A stretch of DNA of 32,129 bases from Bacteroidales bacterium (GTDB taxonomy: Bacteria > Bacteroidota > Bacteroidia > Bacteroidales > UBA932): the NCBI GenBank assembly GCA_016288775.1, contig JAEELG010000016.1, forward strand, positions 1 to 32,129, given 5' to 3'. Both the position numbers and the translations under genes were made by a program. Positions within the stretch are counted from its first letter, which is position 1; each line of letters starts with the position of its first letter. Of this stretch, positions 1 to 11,180 are shown piece by piece. A model generated the notes under the pieces. The model did not search any database. It was not told where the DNA came from and saw nothing but the letters and a program-made list of their open reading frames with translations.

Positions 1-183
1 ACTTTCAGCTGTTCTCAGGTGGTGGATAAAACGGCTTTCGCCGAGCTTGTTTTCAGCGCCGCGGCCCAGACAGGGCGCAGCGTACGCATAGTCGACCGCC
101 TCTGCCAGGGCGGCGACCATCCGGTCAACATTTATCACCCTGAGGGTGAATATCTAAAGGGACTTCTTCTGTACGTAGAATAG
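1..183 (+). CDS. Class I SAM-dependent rRNA methyltransferase, RlmI-like (C-terminal end only)
   Basis: Frame 1 is open from the window edge to TAG at 181-183 and gives the last 60 residues of a protein. The segment begins TFSCSQVVD and ends with DHPVNIYHPEGEYLKGLLL, which matches the C-terminus of the RlmI/RlmK-like 23S rRNA cytosine-C5 methyltransferases: the SCS motif carries the catalytic-loop cysteine, and DHP...PEG.YLKG is the usual closing signature. The enzyme would methylate 23S rRNA in the cytoplasm using S-adenosylmethionine. The PUA domain and the SAM-binding core lie outside the window. It converges on ispG, with a long palindrome between the two stop codons. The family is clear from these motifs; the exact target base is inferred only from the family. 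Confidence 0.8.
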   Translation, partial: TFSCSQVVDKTAFAELVFSAAAQTGRSVRIVDRLCQGGDHPVNIYHPEGEYLKGLLLYVE

Positions 184-188
184 CGTTC

Positions 189-270
189 TGCTAACCGGGA
201 GAGTGTGATTCCCAGGGCCCTTTTCCCCTTAGTTTTTTGGGCCCTGGGAATCACACTCTCCCGGTTAGCA
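189..270. terminator. Long perfect palindrome in the rlmI/ispG convergent gap (probable bidirectional terminator)
   Basis: Arms 189-220 and 239-270 are perfectly complementary over 32 bp, with an 18-nt loop at 221-238 that is itself T-rich with a CCCC run. The hairpin fills almost all of the 94-nt gap between two converging genes, leaving 5 and 7 nt on the sides. Neither arm is followed by a U-tract on either strand, so it is not a textbook intrinsic terminator. A stem of this length would instead be a likely RNase III substrate or a 3'-end barrier for both transcripts. The structure is read directly; the function is inferred. Confidence 0.7.
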
Positions 271-277
271 ATACGTT

Positions 278-1501
278 TCAGTCTGCCGTCTCTATCAGTT
301 CCAGCAGTTTGTCGATGGCCTCCGAGTCGGGGATGTGGCGGAGTACAGGAGTACTCTTGTGATAGATGGAGACGCGTCCGCCGCCTTCCCCTACATAGCC
401 CCAGTCGGCATCGGCCATCTCGCCTGGGCCGTTTACTATGCATCCCATCACGGCGATCACCATGCCCTTGAGATGGGCGGTGCGGCGTTTCACTTCCTCG
501 AAAGTTTCCTGCAGGTTGTACATGGTTCTGCCGCAACCGGGGCAGGCAATGTATTCCGGCCTGTAGAACCGGCGGCGGGCGGCCTGCATGATTTCATCGG
601 CAAGGTAGCCGTCAATCCCTGCGGATGCAGGTATTTCGTCAATCTTGCGGTCAAGCAGTTGGGGGCCCCATTCCATTGCGGCGTCGAGCATGGGGTCCGT
701 TCCCGGACGGTCTACGATATATCGCGCAACGGGAATCTCGTTCACCGGCGGTTCTGTGAGTGAAACGCGGATGGTGTCGCCAATGCCGTCCTGAAGCAGG
801 GTGGAGATGCCTATGCAGGATTTGATTCGACCGGCATCGCCGTTACCTGCTTCTGTCACCCCCAGATGGAGAGGGAATACGGTCCCGGCCTCCTGCATCA
901 TCCGCACCAGTTCACGGTACGCCTGAACCATAACAACGGTATTGGAGGCCTTGAGCGATACCACCACATTGAAGAAAGAGGCGTCGATGCACATCTGGAG
1001 CCACTCCATCGCTGCCTTGGCCATTGCGAATGGGGTATTTCCATAGAGTTCGGTGATGTATTTGCCGAGCGATCCGTGATTCAGGCCTACACGGACAGCG
1101 GTCCCATGGTCCTTGCAGACCTCGAGGAACTCGGAGAATTTGCGGCGCGCGATTTCGTGATCGGGATGGAAATTGCCGGGGTTGATCCGCACCTTCTCGA
1201 CTACGGATGCGCAGGCTATTGCGGTGTCTGATGAAAAGTGAATGTCGGCAACCAGCGGAACCATGCAGCCGCTATCGCGCAGGCGCCTGTGAATCTCTTT
1301 CAGCGCCGGCACATCCTGCAAACCGGGCACGGTAACACGAACCATTTGGGCACCCGCTGCGGCGAGTTCAAGGCATTGTGCAACTGTAGCTTCGACGTCC
1401 GACGTGTGCGTATTGCACATGGTCTGAACTACGACGGGAGCTCCGCCGCCAATCACAAGGCTGTCGCCAACGTGTACGCTAATCGTAGATATTCGATCCA
1501 T
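278..1501 (-). CDS. ispG: 4-hydroxy-3-methylbut-2-enyl diphosphate synthase (flavodoxin), compact form
   Basis: IspG (GcpE) converts methylerythritol cyclodiphosphate to HMBPP in the MEP isoprenoid pathway, using a [4Fe-4S] cluster. The 407-residue protein has an N-terminal TIM barrel (about 1-260) with GGGAPVVVQTMCNT near residue 18, ADIHF and KVRINPGNF near 85-111, and LGVTEAGNGDAGRIKS near 213. The C-terminal cluster domain (about 316-405) supplies Cys320, Cys323, Cys354 and Glu361 in CPGC and GCIVNGPGE. Bacteroidota proteins of this family are usually around 600 residues, with an extra middle domain. Here only about 50 residues (262-315) link the two catalytic domains, although the flanking sequence is of the Bacteroidota type. 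The ATG at 1501 lies inside the 3' end of the porT-like gene (23-nt overlap), so the two are probably translationally coupled. It is the last gene of the run that starts at ligA. Confidence 0.95.
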   Translation of the reverse strand: MDRISTISVHVGDSLVIGGGAPVVVQTMCNTHTSDVEATVAQCLELAAAGAQMVRVTVPGLQDVPALKEIHRRLRDSGCMVPLVADIHFSSDTAIACASVVEKVRINPGNFHPDHEIARRKFSEFLEVCKDHGTAVRVGLNHGSLGKYITELYGNTPFAMAKAAMEWLQMCIDASFFNVVVSLKASNTVVMVQAYRELVRMMQEAGTVFPLHLGVTEAGNGDAGRIKSCIGISTLLQDGIGDTIRVSLTEPPVNEIPVARYIVDRPGTDPMLDAAMEWGPQLLDRKIDEIPASAGIDGYLADEIMQAARRRFYRPEYIACPGCGRTMYNLQETFEEVKRRTAHLKGMVIAVMGCIVNGPGEMADADWGYVGEGGGRVSIYHKSTPVLRHIPDSEAIDKLLELIETAD

Positions 1502-2327
1502 ATACTATGTCTCTGGCTTCCTGTTTGATTTGCTTTGTGGTCTTTCCCGTGCGCTTCGTGAGCTGGAAGTATACACCGATCGTCAATGATATGTCAATGG
1601 GATTGGCATATCTGTAAAAATAGGTGTTATAGGGGTGGAAAGTCTCGTTGTAATAGTCTGGTTGATAAAGGTTTTGAAGGCTCCATCTACCTAATAGGTT
1701 AAGATGGATTTCCACGGGGTCGAACATGAATCCGAGGCCTGCGCCGCCGACAAGTCCGTAGTCGAAACGGTATTCGTAGTCGCGGAACTTGTTCGTGTAT
1801 TCTTCGTCAAGCCAAATGCCGCTGCGCTCAATCGAAAGCCTGTAACCGACGTAACCGCCAAGATTGGCCAGCACCTTGACCGGCGCCGAATCGAAATGCA
1901 TCTGCATCATGGCGGGCAGCTCAACAGTTTCCATCGTAACGTCGGTGGCACCGTCTATATAGCCCAGGGGATAACCGGTGTCTGGATTGTCGTTGAAACG
2001 GACTCCGGAATGCCAGTAGGATACTCCCATCGTCAGACCGAAATAAGGCAGGTAGTTGAACATCTTCTCGTAATGGGTGAACATCAGCGAGAAGTATGTG
2101 GGCTGGAACTTAATGTCAGCGCCCATCTTGGTGGGGTTGAAATAAACGGTCGAGAAAGTGACTCCGTAATTGGCGCCTATCATGAAATAGTCGTTGAGTC
2201 CGGACACCCTGTTCACGTTGACAGTATCCAGATACTCCGGAGTGTATATCAGGGAGTCCTGCTGGGCGCGCAGGAGCGTGCAGCAGAATAACAGGGAAAT
2301 GATGCAGCAGATAATGTTCCTCATCAT
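1479..2327 (-). CDS. PorT-like outer membrane beta-barrel protein
   Basis: The 282-residue protein has a signal peptide (hydrophobic core about residues 4-20, ending LLRAQ). The rest is aromatic-rich alternating sequence typical of an outer-membrane beta-barrel, for example FMIGANYGVTFSTVYF and VLANLGGYVGYRLSIE. Proteins of this length and layout in Bacteroidota are usually annotated as PorT family; true PorT serves the type IX secretion system, but many relatives have no known role. The start overlaps the stop of the Ig-like lipoprotein gene by 4 nt (ATGA; two ATGs in tandem at 2327 and 2324), and the 3' end contains the ispG start. No other secretion gene is adjacent, so a role in protein export is not supported by context. 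Confidence 0.7.
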   Translation of the reverse strand: MMRNIICCIISLLFCCTLLRAQQDSLIYTPEYLDTVNVNRVSGLNDYFMIGANYGVTFSTVYFNPTKMGADIKFQPTYFSLMFTHYEKMFNYLPYFGLTMGVSYWHSGVRFNDNPDTGYPLGYIDGATDVTMETVELPAMMQMHFDSAPVKVLANLGGYVGYRLSIERSGIWLDEEYTNKFRDYEYRFDYGLVGGAGLGFMFDPVEIHLNLLGRWSLQNLYQPDYYNETFHPYNTYFYRYANPIDISLTIGVYFQLTKRTGKTTKQIKQEARDIVYGSNIYD

Positions 2328-4111
2328 TCAAACAGGGATTTGATGTCAATGACCTGCTCGACTTCGGAGCTTGGCGGAATCTCTATGTAATCCTTGTCAC
2401 CAACGCTGAAATACAGCACCGATTCCGGCTGCCTGTGTTCCAGCAGCGAGCCTGTGTCGACTATGGAGTTGCGATTGCCGTCGTCGGTGATTCTCAGGGA
2501 ATATTTGCCTTCCTTCAGGTAGGGGAAGGTAAGGGTGCAGTCATGGTCGGCGATGAATGTGCGGAGCACGCCCTTGCGCTTTTCGTCCTGCAGGTCCACG
2601 ATGACCTTGCGGTCCACTCCGGTCAGATTGGCCTTAAGGGTGCTGAGTTTCTCGTCGGACGGGAGGGAGACCTTGACCTGGGTACTGTCGGAATAGAATC
2701 CGTTTATGTCGCGGAATGCGCGGTGGGGAATTTTCATCGTATATTCATAACCAGGCAGGAGTTCTTCCTTGGGCCGAAGGATGTAGCGGCGCAGATTAGC
2801 AGTGTCGCGCTCGACGGTAAAGGATCCGGTGAATTCCTTCTGCTTGGGGTTGCGGTAACGGAAATCCACGGAATCGAAGTTCTCGTAGATGATAGGGAAG
2901 TTGAATTCCAGTTCGAAACCGTTCTGCTCCACGGTTTCAGGAGACACGTCCAGCTTGAAGACGCAGGTGGTGTCTTCATGCTTGATGCTCTTGCGCGTCA
3001 TTCTCTGGAGTACCCGTTTGCCTTCCGGCATGGGAAGACGCACGTGCTCGAGCGCAGGCTTCAGAAGTCCCAGACTGTCGGTCTTGCGGTAATTTACGAA
3101 CAGATGAAGGGTGTCAGGCGCCGGTTTGCGGCTGTTCACCCAAATCTCCAGACTGTCCTGGAGTATGTTGAACTGGGTAATGACCTGGTCGGCCCTGTAT
3201 CCTCTTACCCAGAGTGAGTCTATCCACGCATAAGGCGCCATGAACGTGACATACGCCGCCCTGTCCGCTGTGCGTACTTTATTTACGAGGAACTGTTTTG
3301 ACGGCTTTTCACGGAACAGGCGCATTTTGTAGTCGACACGCCTGGCTTCGCACATGAGCGTGTCCAGCATGTCGTATTTGAGCATTTCCGGAAGGGTGTC
3401 GTTGACGACTACCACCGGCCTCACCAGGGAATCCACGAATCCGACAATCTCATTGTCCGGGTCGTAGATATTGTTGTTGTTCTCGTCCTTTATCGCGTAC
3501 AGACGGTAAGTGGTATCCGCAAGATAAGGCAGGCAGAAGTATCCCCAGTCGTCCGTCTTGATGGCGGCGTAGGGACGTTTCAGGAATACCGCGGAGTCTG
3601 AATGGTCCTTGTAGAGCAGCACCGTCGCACCCTTTACCGGGCGCAAGGTATTGCAGTCCTGCACCACGCCTGTCAGCAACAGGGAATCGATGGTAGGCCC
3701 GGTGGAGAACACGTAAGTATAGCCCGGGAATTTGTTCCCCTCGTTGTTGTCGGCGAGGGCGTCGGTCAGGTTGAGAGTATAGGTGGTGTTGGAATCCAGC
3801 GGCTCCTCGAAACTGACCACCAGGTATTTCTCCTTGATGCGCGCCTTGGGGGCTTTGGCCTGTGGTGGCGAGAGGAAAATGTTCTTCTGGTCCTTGATGG
3901 TGACGTACTCGTCAAAACGGAACATTATCTTGGTCCCGCGAACTGGCACGTTGACTGCTCCGGGCAGAGGATTGATATCGATTATCAGCGGCGGAATAGT
4001 GTCCTTGTCGCCACCCGTGGGCGCCTGCTTGGTGTTGGCGCACGAGTGGACGAATATCATGGGCAGAAAAATCGCCGCGGCTATTATCAATGGTAGGAAA
4101 CGCTTGATCAT
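2324..4111 (-). CDS. Ig-like (Big_5-type) domain lipoprotein
   Basis: The 595-residue precursor has a lipoprotein signal peptide with Cys24 (FVHSCANT) as the probable lipidation site. A TGGDKDTIPP segment follows and leads into a Big_5-like Ig fold (about 40-140: NPLPGAVNVP, FRFDEYV, then YTLNLTDALADNNEGN). A second beta-rich module (about 145-230) contains KDENNNNIYDPDNE, an acidic Asn/Asp loop like those that bind calcium in prealbumin-like folds. The remainder is beta-rich without recognisable catalytic motifs. Such proteins are common and uncharacterised in Bacteroidota, and are probably anchored in the outer membrane or periplasm. The gene overlaps rel upstream and porT-like downstream by 4 nt each. 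Lipoprotein status is strongly supported; the molecular role is unknown. Confidence 0.8.
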   Translation of the reverse strand: MIKRFLPLIIAAAIFLPMIFVHSCANTKQAPTGGDKDTIPPLIIDINPLPGAVNVPVRGTKIMFRFDEYVTIKDQKNIFLSPPQAKAPKARIKEKYLVVSFEEPLDSNTTYTLNLTDALADNNEGNKFPGYTYVFSTGPTIDSLLLTGVVQDCNTLRPVKGATVLLYKDHSDSAVFLKRPYAAIKTDDWGYFCLPYLADTTYRLYAIKDENNNNIYDPDNEIVGFVDSLVRPVVVVNDTLPEMLKYDMLDTLMCEARRVDYKMRLFREKPSKQFLVNKVRTADRAAYVTFMAPYAWIDSLWVRGYRADQVITQFNILQDSLEIWVNSRKPAPDTLHLFVNYRKTDSLGLLKPALEHVRLPMPEGKRVLQRMTRKSIKHEDTTCVFKLDVSPETVEQNGFELEFNFPIIYENFDSVDFRYRNPKQKEFTGSFTVERDTANLRRYILRPKEELLPGYEYTMKIPHRAFRDINGFYSDSTQVKVSLPSDEKLSTLKANLTGVDRKVIVDLQDEKRKGVLRTFIADHDCTLTFPYLKEGKYSLRITDDGNRNSIVDTGSLLEHRQPESVLYFSVGDKDYIEIPPSSEVEQVIDIKSLFE

Positions 4112-5796
4112 AAGTCACTTATTACGACATCCTCTATGCCGTCTATTCGTTTGAGTGCGGATTCGATTTCTTCCTGAAGGCCGGGCCGGTTTATGCCCTG
4201 CAGGCTGATCATGAGAGGAATCCTGGCCCTTTCTACAGCAACGTTGCTCTCCTTTGCCAGCATCTTTTCGGCTTCGGCCAGCATCGAGGTATCGTTGGCA
4301 CGTATCCAGTCCAAGAGCTTGTGCTTGGCGCTCCGGGTATGGAGGAAGGTGAGCCATTCAAGCTTAGGAGTGGCCTTGCGGGCTGTTATTATCTCCACCT
4401 GGTCGCCGGATTTCAGCACATGCGACAGGGGAGCAAGGCGCATGTTGATCTTTGCCGCAATCGCATGGTTGCCGACCTTTGTGTGAACCTTGTACGCGAA
4501 GTCGAGAGCCGTCGACCCCTTGGTAATGCTTTTCTGGTCGCCTTTGGGTGTGAACACGACAACTTCGCGGGTGACGATGTCTTCCTGGATCAGGTCGAGG
4601 AGCTCCAGGGAATTCAGATTGTCGCTGCCGAGAATCTCCTGAATCTTGGTCAGCCAGTTGTCCATCGTGGAATCGGACTCCGAAAGGTATCCGTCATTCT
4701 TGTACGCCCAATGGGCGGCAATACCCTTCTCGGCTATGTCGTCCATCCTGCGGGAGCGGATCTGAGCTTCAACCCAGAATCCGGATTTGCTCATCAGGGT
4801 GCAGTGAAGCGCTTCGTAGCCGTTGTTCTTGGGTTCTCCGATCCAGTCACGCATCCTGCTTGGATTGTCTTTGTACAGACCGGTCAGGGTGGAGAGAATG
4901 CTGAAAGCCTGGTCGCGCTCGGATGCCCCGGGGAGCGCAGAAGGCTCGAAGATGATACGAACGGCGTAAAGATCGTAAATCTGCTCGAATGGCACATGCT
5001 TGGTCTTCATCTTGTGCCAGATGGAGTAAGGAGTCTTCACGCGCTTCTTGATTTCGAAGACAAATCCCTTTTTGCCGAGAGCGGCGGCGATTGGTTCGAT
5101 GAATTCATCGAGCTGACGGATTCTCTCCGAGGAATCCTTTTCGAGCCGGTTCTCAATGTCTTCGTAGGCGCGGGGCTGCATATGCCTGAGCCAGATGTTT
5201 TCCAGTTCCGACTTGATGCTGTAGAGACCGAGCCTGTGGGCGAGAGGGATGAAGATGTCCATCGTTTCCGTCAGCAGGCTCTTCCTGACGCTGTCCGTTT
5301 CCTGGCTGATGTGACGGCAGACATAGAGACGGCCTGCCAGTTTGATCAGCACCACGCGGATGTCATTGCCTATCGACAATAGCACGCGCCTGAAGCTCTC
5401 AGCCTTCTGCGTTTCGGAATCAGTGTCGTCCATTGAATCCGGACTGCCGACCTCCAGCACATTGTTCATGTTTATCAGGCCCTCGATCAGGCCGGCCACC
5501 TTATCGCCGAACAGGGAGCGTACCGTATCGATGGACAGGTCGGTAAGCATGACTGCTTCATACAGCAATGCCGCGCATATAGACTTGTAGCCAAGTCCCA
5601 CCTTGGTCACAATAATCTGGGCTATTTCGGCCGCACGGACCATGTAGGGCTCGCCGGAGTGAAGGCAAGCGTTTCCATGTGCATCAACGGCCATCTCGAA
5701 GGCCTTGCTGACCATGGACAGCTCCTCGGAGTCGCGGCAGCGGGTGCCCGCGAGTTCCATGAGCGAATCGTATTCCCGTCTCAGCAGTGCATTCAT
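4108..5796 (-). CDS. RelA/SpoT-family (p)ppGpp synthetase, hydrolase-dead and C-terminally short
   Basis: This enzyme transfers pyrophosphate from ATP to GTP or GDP to make the alarmone (p)ppGpp. Of its 562 residues, about 25-185 form the HD domain fold, but every metal ligand known from Streptococcus Rel is replaced: Arg54 for His53, Tyr79-Glu80 for His77-Asp78, and Gly155 for Asp144. The synthetase domain (about 230-370) is intact, with PYSIWHKM, Asp275 in YDLYAVR, Tyr327 in NNGYEALH, Glu343 in VEAQIRS and AAHWAYK. A TGS domain follows (VVVFTPKGDQKSITKGSTAL, about 400-465). The C-terminus stops inside what looks like an ACT beginning (ISLQGINRPGLQEEI), whereas typical Rel proteins run to about 730 residues. 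It is therefore predicted to be RelA-like and synthetase-only. Its stop overlaps the next gene by 4 nt, and yihY-like ends 1 nt upstream. Confidence 0.92.
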   Translation of the reverse strand: MNALLRREYDSLMELAGTRCRDSEELSMVSKAFEMAVDAHGNACLHSGEPYMVRAAEIAQIIVTKVGLGYKSICAALLYEAVMLTDLSIDTVRSLFGDKVAGLIEGLINMNNVLEVGSPDSMDDTDSETQKAESFRRVLLSIGNDIRVVLIKLAGRLYVCRHISQETDSVRKSLLTETMDIFIPLAHRLGLYSIKSELENIWLRHMQPRAYEDIENRLEKDSSERIRQLDEFIEPIAAALGKKGFVFEIKKRVKTPYSIWHKMKTKHVPFEQIYDLYAVRIIFEPSALPGASERDQAFSILSTLTGLYKDNPSRMRDWIGEPKNNGYEALHCTLMSKSGFWVEAQIRSRRMDDIAEKGIAAHWAYKNDGYLSESDSTMDNWLTKIQEILGSDNLNSLELLDLIQEDIVTREVVVFTPKGDQKSITKGSTALDFAYKVHTKVGNHAIAAKINMRLAPLSHVLKSGDQVEIITARKATPKLEWLTFLHTRSAKHKLLDWIRANDTSMLAEAEKMLAKESNVAVERARIPLMISLQGINRPGLQEEIESALKRIDGIEDVVISDL

Positions 5797-5797
5797 A

Positions 5798-6730
5798 TCA
5801 GATATCCCTTGCTTCTTTAAGACCGTAATTCTTGACGTTCTGGAAGCTGTAAGTCAGCTCCGCTCCGTAGATGATTATCTGCCAGCTGAAATTCAGCCAG
5901 ATAAGGAAGAGAGGAATAGCGGCAAGCACTCCGTAAACCATGTTCATACGAGCGACGAAGACCTGGGTCTCGAGGTACAGGAACTGGAAAATCACGAACG
6001 CCAAAGCATCCACGGCAGCAGCATTGAGAGCACATTTGTACTTGACTTCGGTTGCGGGAATGTATTTATACATTGCCGAGAGCGTAAGCGTGGCAATGAT
6101 ATAGAATGTTACATAACCCAGCAATTTTGGCAGGAAGCGAAGTTCCGACAGGTCGAGACCCACCAGCTTGTAGAAGTTGGAATAATATGCGATTCCGGCA
6201 CCGAAGATGATGATCAGGAAGGGGATGAGCAACAGCACGAGGAAATAAAAACCGAAGCGCTTGTAAAGCTTGCGGGGAATCTTGCGTATGCCCCACACGT
6301 TGTTGAAAACCCTTTCCACCTGGAACATCATCCACAGGATGGCCCAGAGAAACATGAGTGCAGACACGATCCCGACGCCGCCGCTACTGGCGATATTGAT
6401 GATGTTGCCGGCCTTCTCCTGGATGAGCGACAGCAGACTGATATCGACGTCTGCTGAGAGCGCAAGGGCGAGGTTCTGGATATAATCGCTCAGCCCGAGA
6501 CCGTCGCTTACGGCGAATATGAACGCCAGAAGGGGAATCAGGGAGAGGGTCACGAAATAACTCAGGGCAACGCACTGGAATCCCATCCTGTTTTCGGCAA
6601 AGGTGTTGATGGTGATGCGTATGAGCTTCACGAAAGTGACCAGACGGGCATAGCCTTTGGAAACCGTCGCTATACGTTCGGTATCGAGTGACCAAATGCG
6701 GTCTGTAAACAAGTCCTTCAGTTTTCCCAT
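5798..6730 (-). CDS. YihY/BrkB-family inner membrane protein, short form
   Basis: The 310-residue protein has about six hydrophobic segments and the family pattern ENRMGFQCVALSYFVTLSLI near residue 46, VERVFNNVWGIRK near 170, and a closing IWLNFSWQIIIYGAELTY near 280. YihY proteins (once misnamed ribonuclease BN) are integral inner-membrane proteins of uncertain function. Bacteroidota relatives usually carry a soluble C-terminal extension and exceed 400 residues; this one ends about 20 residues after the last membrane segment. It sits 4 nt after ligA and 1 nt before rel in the same run. The family assignment is firm; the role is unknown. Confidence 0.85.
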   Translation of the reverse strand: MGKLKDLFTDRIWSLDTERIATVSKGYARLVTFVKLIRITINTFAENRMGFQCVALSYFVTLSLIPLLAFIFAVSDGLGLSDYIQNLALALSADVDISLLSLIQEKAGNIINIASSGGVGIVSALMFLWAILWMMFQVERVFNNVWGIRKIPRKLYKRFGFYFLVLLLIPFLIIIFGAGIAYYSNFYKLVGLDLSELRFLPKLLGYVTFYIIATLTLSAMYKYIPATEVKYKCALNAAAVDALAFVIFQFLYLETQVFVARMNMVYGVLAAIPLFLIWLNFSWQIIIYGAELTYSFQNVKNYGLKEARDI

Positions 6731-6734
6731 GTCG

Positions 6735-10100
<3,366 letters not shown>

Positions 10101-10121
10101 AACTTCAACAACATATTTGAA

Positions 10122-10754
10122 ATGAAAAGAATAGCAATTTTTTTAGCCGCCCTGGTGCTTGCCACCCCGACATTCGCGCAGGTCATCCCCGGCGCCGGCT
10201 ACGTCAACAGTTCCCTTAAGTCTGCATCTTCCTCCGATTCGCAGAACGGTTTCTACGCAGGCGCTTCTGTGGAAATGGGCGTTACCGCCGTCAAAGGTCT
10301 CAGCTTTGTTCCCGGAGCATATCTTTCCATGATTACCTCCACCGGTACCTCAAGCGGAGACTTCTGGATTATCAGCGGCAGTTCCAAGTCCACCTTTACA
10401 GAACTCGCCGTCAATGTTCCTGCATATCTCAAGTACGGATTGGAACTTTCCGGCGGCGCCAGGATCTTTGCTTATGCTGGCCCTACCGCGCAGATTGGCA
10501 TTATCTCCCAGGTGAAGACCGACACGACGACAAGCGGAATCATTTCCGGGTCGAGCACCAATACAAAGGACTATTATGCAGGAGATTCAGGATTCAACCG
10601 CTTCAACCTGTATCTTGGCGGCGGTCTGGGATTCGGATTCGGCAAATTCAGCATCAACGCTGGCTACGACTATGGTCTGTTGAACGTCATGCGCGGGGTC
10701 GACAGCAACGCCAACCGTGCCAATCTGCATGTCGGTGTCTCTTACATGCTTTAG
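10122..10754 (+). CDS. Small outer membrane beta-barrel protein
   Basis: The 210-residue precursor begins with a clear signal peptide (MKRIAIFLAALVLATPTFAQ). Glycine- and aromatic-rich alternating strands follow, such as NGFYAGASVEMGVTAVKGL, LYLGGGLGFGFGKFSINAG and NLHVGVSYML, ending as outer-membrane barrels do. The pattern fits an OmpA/Opa-like 8-strand barrel (OMP_b-brl type). Long Ser/Thr/Gly stretches (residues about 70-90 and 130-150) are probably surface loops. It starts 21 nt after the phosphofructokinase stop without an obvious promoter of its own and is followed by a terminator. The ligand or role is not evident. Confidence 0.75.
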   Translation: MKRIAIFLAALVLATPTFAQVIPGAGYVNSSLKSASSSDSQNGFYAGASVEMGVTAVKGLSFVPGAYLSMITSTGTSSGDFWIISGSSKSTFTELAVNVPAYLKYGLELSGGARIFAYAGPTAQIGIISQVKTDTTTSGIISGSSTNTKDYYAGDSGFNRFNLYLGGGLGFGFGKFSINAGYDYGLLNVMRGVDSNANRANLHVGVSYML

Positions 10755-10772
10755 CACGTTATCACATAATGT

Positions 10773-10801
10773 AAAAAGCCGACCCTCCGGGCCGGCTTTT
10801 T
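10773..10801. terminator. Bidirectional intrinsic terminator
   Basis: The stem AAAAAGCCG (10773-10781) pairs with CGGCTTTTT (10793-10801). One mismatch (10782 vs 10792), three more pairs (10783-10785 with 10789-10791) and a 3-nt loop complete the hairpin. A-tract on the left and U-tract on the right serve both converging genes, the barrel gene (+) and the YegP-like gene (-). Confidence 0.9.
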
Positions 10802-10823
10802 GTTTTCACTTTTTCAGAGAATC

Positions 10824-11156
10824 CTAGTCGAGTTCCTCCACTACGGGTGCCTCGGGAGCATTCTTCATAACGGAAGCGATGCCGGCCTTCATGGTGCGCT
10901 CGGAAGCGTACATCTGGCTGGAGCCGACTACCTGGCCATTGGAGGCCTTGAGGTTGAAGAAGGGCTTGCCGTTCTTGGCAACCTTGATTTCGAAGCGCTC
11001 CTCGACGGGTGCGTTCTTCTTAACGGACTCTACGCCGTTAAGGCAAGCTGCCTTGGTGGTGTAGCCTTCGCTGGTGAGAATGACCTGGCCGTTGGTGGCC
11101 TTCAGGTTAAACTGGAATTCTCCGTTCTTTCTGAGAGAGATGACAAATTTTCCCAT
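10824..11156 (-). CDS. YegP/DUF1508-family small protein with two tandem repeats
   Basis: The 110-residue protein consists of two copies of the DUF1508 module: residues about 1-50 (GKFVISLRKNGEFQFNLKA.NGQVI) and 54-103 (RFEIKVAKNGKPFFNLKASNGQVV). Each ends in a Y.....C/M..GI.SV.KNAP stretch. The F.LKA.NGQ.I..S..Y pattern is the family hallmark. The C-terminal tail is acidic and Pro-rich. The protein is predicted to be cytoplasmic, and the biochemical role of the family is not established. It is a single-gene unit: divergent from the RNA methyltransferase through a symmetric promoter, and convergent with the barrel gene across a terminator. Confidence 0.9.
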   Translation of the reverse strand: MGKFVISLRKNGEFQFNLKATNGQVILTSEGYTTKAACLNGVESVKKNAPVEERFEIKVAKNGKPFFNLKASNGQVVGSSQMYASERTMKAGIASVMKNAPEAPVVEELD

Positions 11157-11180
11157 TTCTGATTATTTAAAAAAGTGTTT

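Noticed and set aside
4321..5382. Open frame of 353 codons on the plus strand, opposite rel
   Set aside because: It lies wholly inside the coding sequence of a clear Rel protein, has no family motifs, and reflects GC-biased third positions.
10112..10119. Possible -7 box CATATTTG before the small barrel gene
   Set aside because: The first base of the TAnnTTTG pattern is wrong and the box ends only 2 nt before the ATG, so an internal promoter here is not convincing.
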